Shown here: positions 63,269 through 64,000 of the stretch, piece by piece | Layout: every line of letters begins with the position of its first letter | How positions within the stretch are numbered: the stretch's first letter is position 1 | Assembly: GCF_037038585.1 (NCBI RefSeq) | Contig: NC_092559.1 | Coordinates: 8,954,988-9,018,987, forward strand | Reading direction: 5' to 3' | Source of the DNA: Patagioenas fasciata | Lineage: Eukaryota; Chordata; Aves; Columbiformes; Columbidae | DNA length: 64,000 nt | Notes under the pieces: generated by a model | Seen by the model: only the letters and a program-made list of their open reading frames with translations | What the model was told of the DNA's origin: nothing | Databases searched by the model: none | Program-made: the position numbers and the translations under genes

Positions 63269-63367
63269 GTCCGAATAGTGACCTTCTAAGACAAAGTGGG
63301 GTCCTGGGATGTCACAATGGGCCCCAGTGACAAAGAGGGTCCCCATGGTGCCACAATGGGCCCTGGG
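63269..63367 (-). repeat. Right arm of 99-bp inverted repeat around spacer 2
   Basis: Reverse complement of 62366-62464, ending in reverse Sat39 units. Beyond this point the two arms remain satellite in opposite orientations but the unit variants no longer match. Confidence 0.9.
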
Positions 63368-63750
63368 AACAAAGAGGGGTCCCCAGGATGTCACAATGGC
63401 CTCTGGGGACTATAAGGGGTCCTGGGACGTCACAATGGGTCCTGGGGATAAAGGAGGTCCCCAGGATGTCACAATAGACCCTGGGGACAAGGGGGGTCTC
63501 CAGGATGTCACAATGGGCACCTGAGACAAAGGGGGGGTCCCCATTGTGTCACAATGCATCCCCAGTGACAAGGGGGTTCCCCATGGTGTCACAATGGGCC
63601 TTGGGGACAATTGGGGGTCCTGGGATGTCACTATGGGCCCTGGGGACAAAGGGAGGTTGCCAGGATGTCACAATGGGCCCTGGGGACAATGAGGGGTTCT
63701 GGGACGGCACAATGGGCCCTGGGCACAACTGGGGGGTCCTTAGATGGGGG
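63285..63750 (-). repeat. Sat39 minisatellite, reverse block H (short)
   Basis: About twelve reverse-oriented units run from GACAAAGTGGGGTCC to GGGCACAACTGGGGGG. The array decays into three GGGGGGTCCTTA-like short repeats (about 63731-63765) immediately before the retroviral sequence. Confidence 0.92.
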
Positions 63751-63769
63751 GTCCTTATGTGGGGGGTGA

Positions 63770-64000
63770 TGGTTAAAGTGTAAGTATGGAGAAGCTTGGC
63801 AGATTGATTATATTACACTTCCACAAACACGTCAAGGTAAGCGTTATGTACTTACAATGGTGGAAGCAACCACTGGATGGTTGGAAACATCTGCCGTACC
63901 TCATGCTACAGCCCGAAATACCATCTTGGGCCTTGAGAAGCAAGTGCTTTGGCGGCACGGTACGCCAGAAAGAATTGAATCAGACAATGGTACTCATTTC
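63770..64000 (+). CDS. pol: Endogenous retrovirus pol, integrase core fragment (partial both ends)
   Basis: An open frame of 77 codons runs from just after a TGA (63767-63769) to the window edge. It encodes the first part of a retroviral integrase catalytic core (DDE family, RNase H-like fold), the enzyme that inserts proviral DNA into the host chromosome. The first catalytic aspartate lies in WQIDY (codon 13, 63806-63808). The second is in SDNGTHF (codon 72, 63983-63985). Their 59-residue spacing is within the range seen in retroviral integrases. The third residue, a glutamate, would lie beyond the window. Other family-typical features are the GWLE motif after the beta-strand region and ERIESDNG. 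There is no stop or frameshift in the visible part. The N-terminal zinc-binding domain and everything upstream are missing: satellite sequence begins about 25 bp before the homology. It is an old or rearranged endogenous copy and not a complete provirus. Whether it is linked to the poly(A)-bearing sequence at 62465 cannot be told. Confidence 0.9.

Overview
The window looks like repeat-dominated nuclear DNA from a bird. The evidence is a CR1 LINE 3' fragment (CR1 is the characteristic sauropsid LINE), a compact 336-bp retroviral solo LTR, a retroviral integrase fragment, and very GC-rich minisatellites of the kind found on avian microchromosomes and sex chromosomes. A songbird is plausible, but no base in the window proves it. 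There is no intact cellular protein gene. The only convincing coding sequence is a 77-codon fragment of retroviral pol at the right edge. The many long open frames are side effects of a repeat unit whose length (39 bp) is divisible by three.

Layout. Positions 1-49150 are a roughly 39-bp minisatellite, here called Sat39. Its C-rich sense strand carries CCATTGTGACATCC and TGTCCCCAGGG in each unit. Orientation switches five times: forward 1-20270, reverse 20271-25180, forward 25181-29757, reverse 29758-32220, forward 32221-37665, reverse 37666-49150. A solo LTR with a perfect 6-bp target duplication lies at 33036-33371. Positions 49151-52303 are a second minisatellite of about 14 bp (GGGGTGCAGGATTT-like, G-rich). 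Positions 52304-53100 are a single-copy CpG-rich spacer with GC boxes, an inverted CCAAT box, a good splice donor and a CR1 3' fragment. Positions 53101-58283 repeat the 14-bp array in inverted orientation (C-rich). Forward Sat39 resumes at 58284-62447. A second spacer of about 800 bp (62465-63268) carries a poly(A) signal and six copies of a 69-bp GC-rich repeat. Reverse Sat39 occupies about 63285-63750, and retroviral integrase sequence runs from about 63770 to the end.

The window is organised as nested inverted repeats. (i) Forward block 1-16.7 kb and reverse block 39.8-49.1 kb are mirror copies in the same order. (ii) The 14-bp arrays are mirror arms around the 797-bp promoter-like spacer, and the mirror boundary runs into Sat39 on both sides. 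(iii) A near-perfect 99-bp inverted pair (62366-62464 and 63269-63367) flanks the second spacer. Within the first palindrome the same inversion-breakpoint sequences recur: J1 three times and J2 twice. One set of breakpoints was therefore copied by later inverted duplication. On top of this are near-identical tandem duplications of 1846 and 1999 bp, and looser ones of 1214, 549 and 315 bp.

Limits. Everything here was read by eye. Block boundaries are good to a few bases at the sharp junctions and to tens of bases elsewhere. Copy numbers are estimates from length. A palindromic, highly repetitive region is also where assemblies fail, so long-read spanning support is the first thing to establish.
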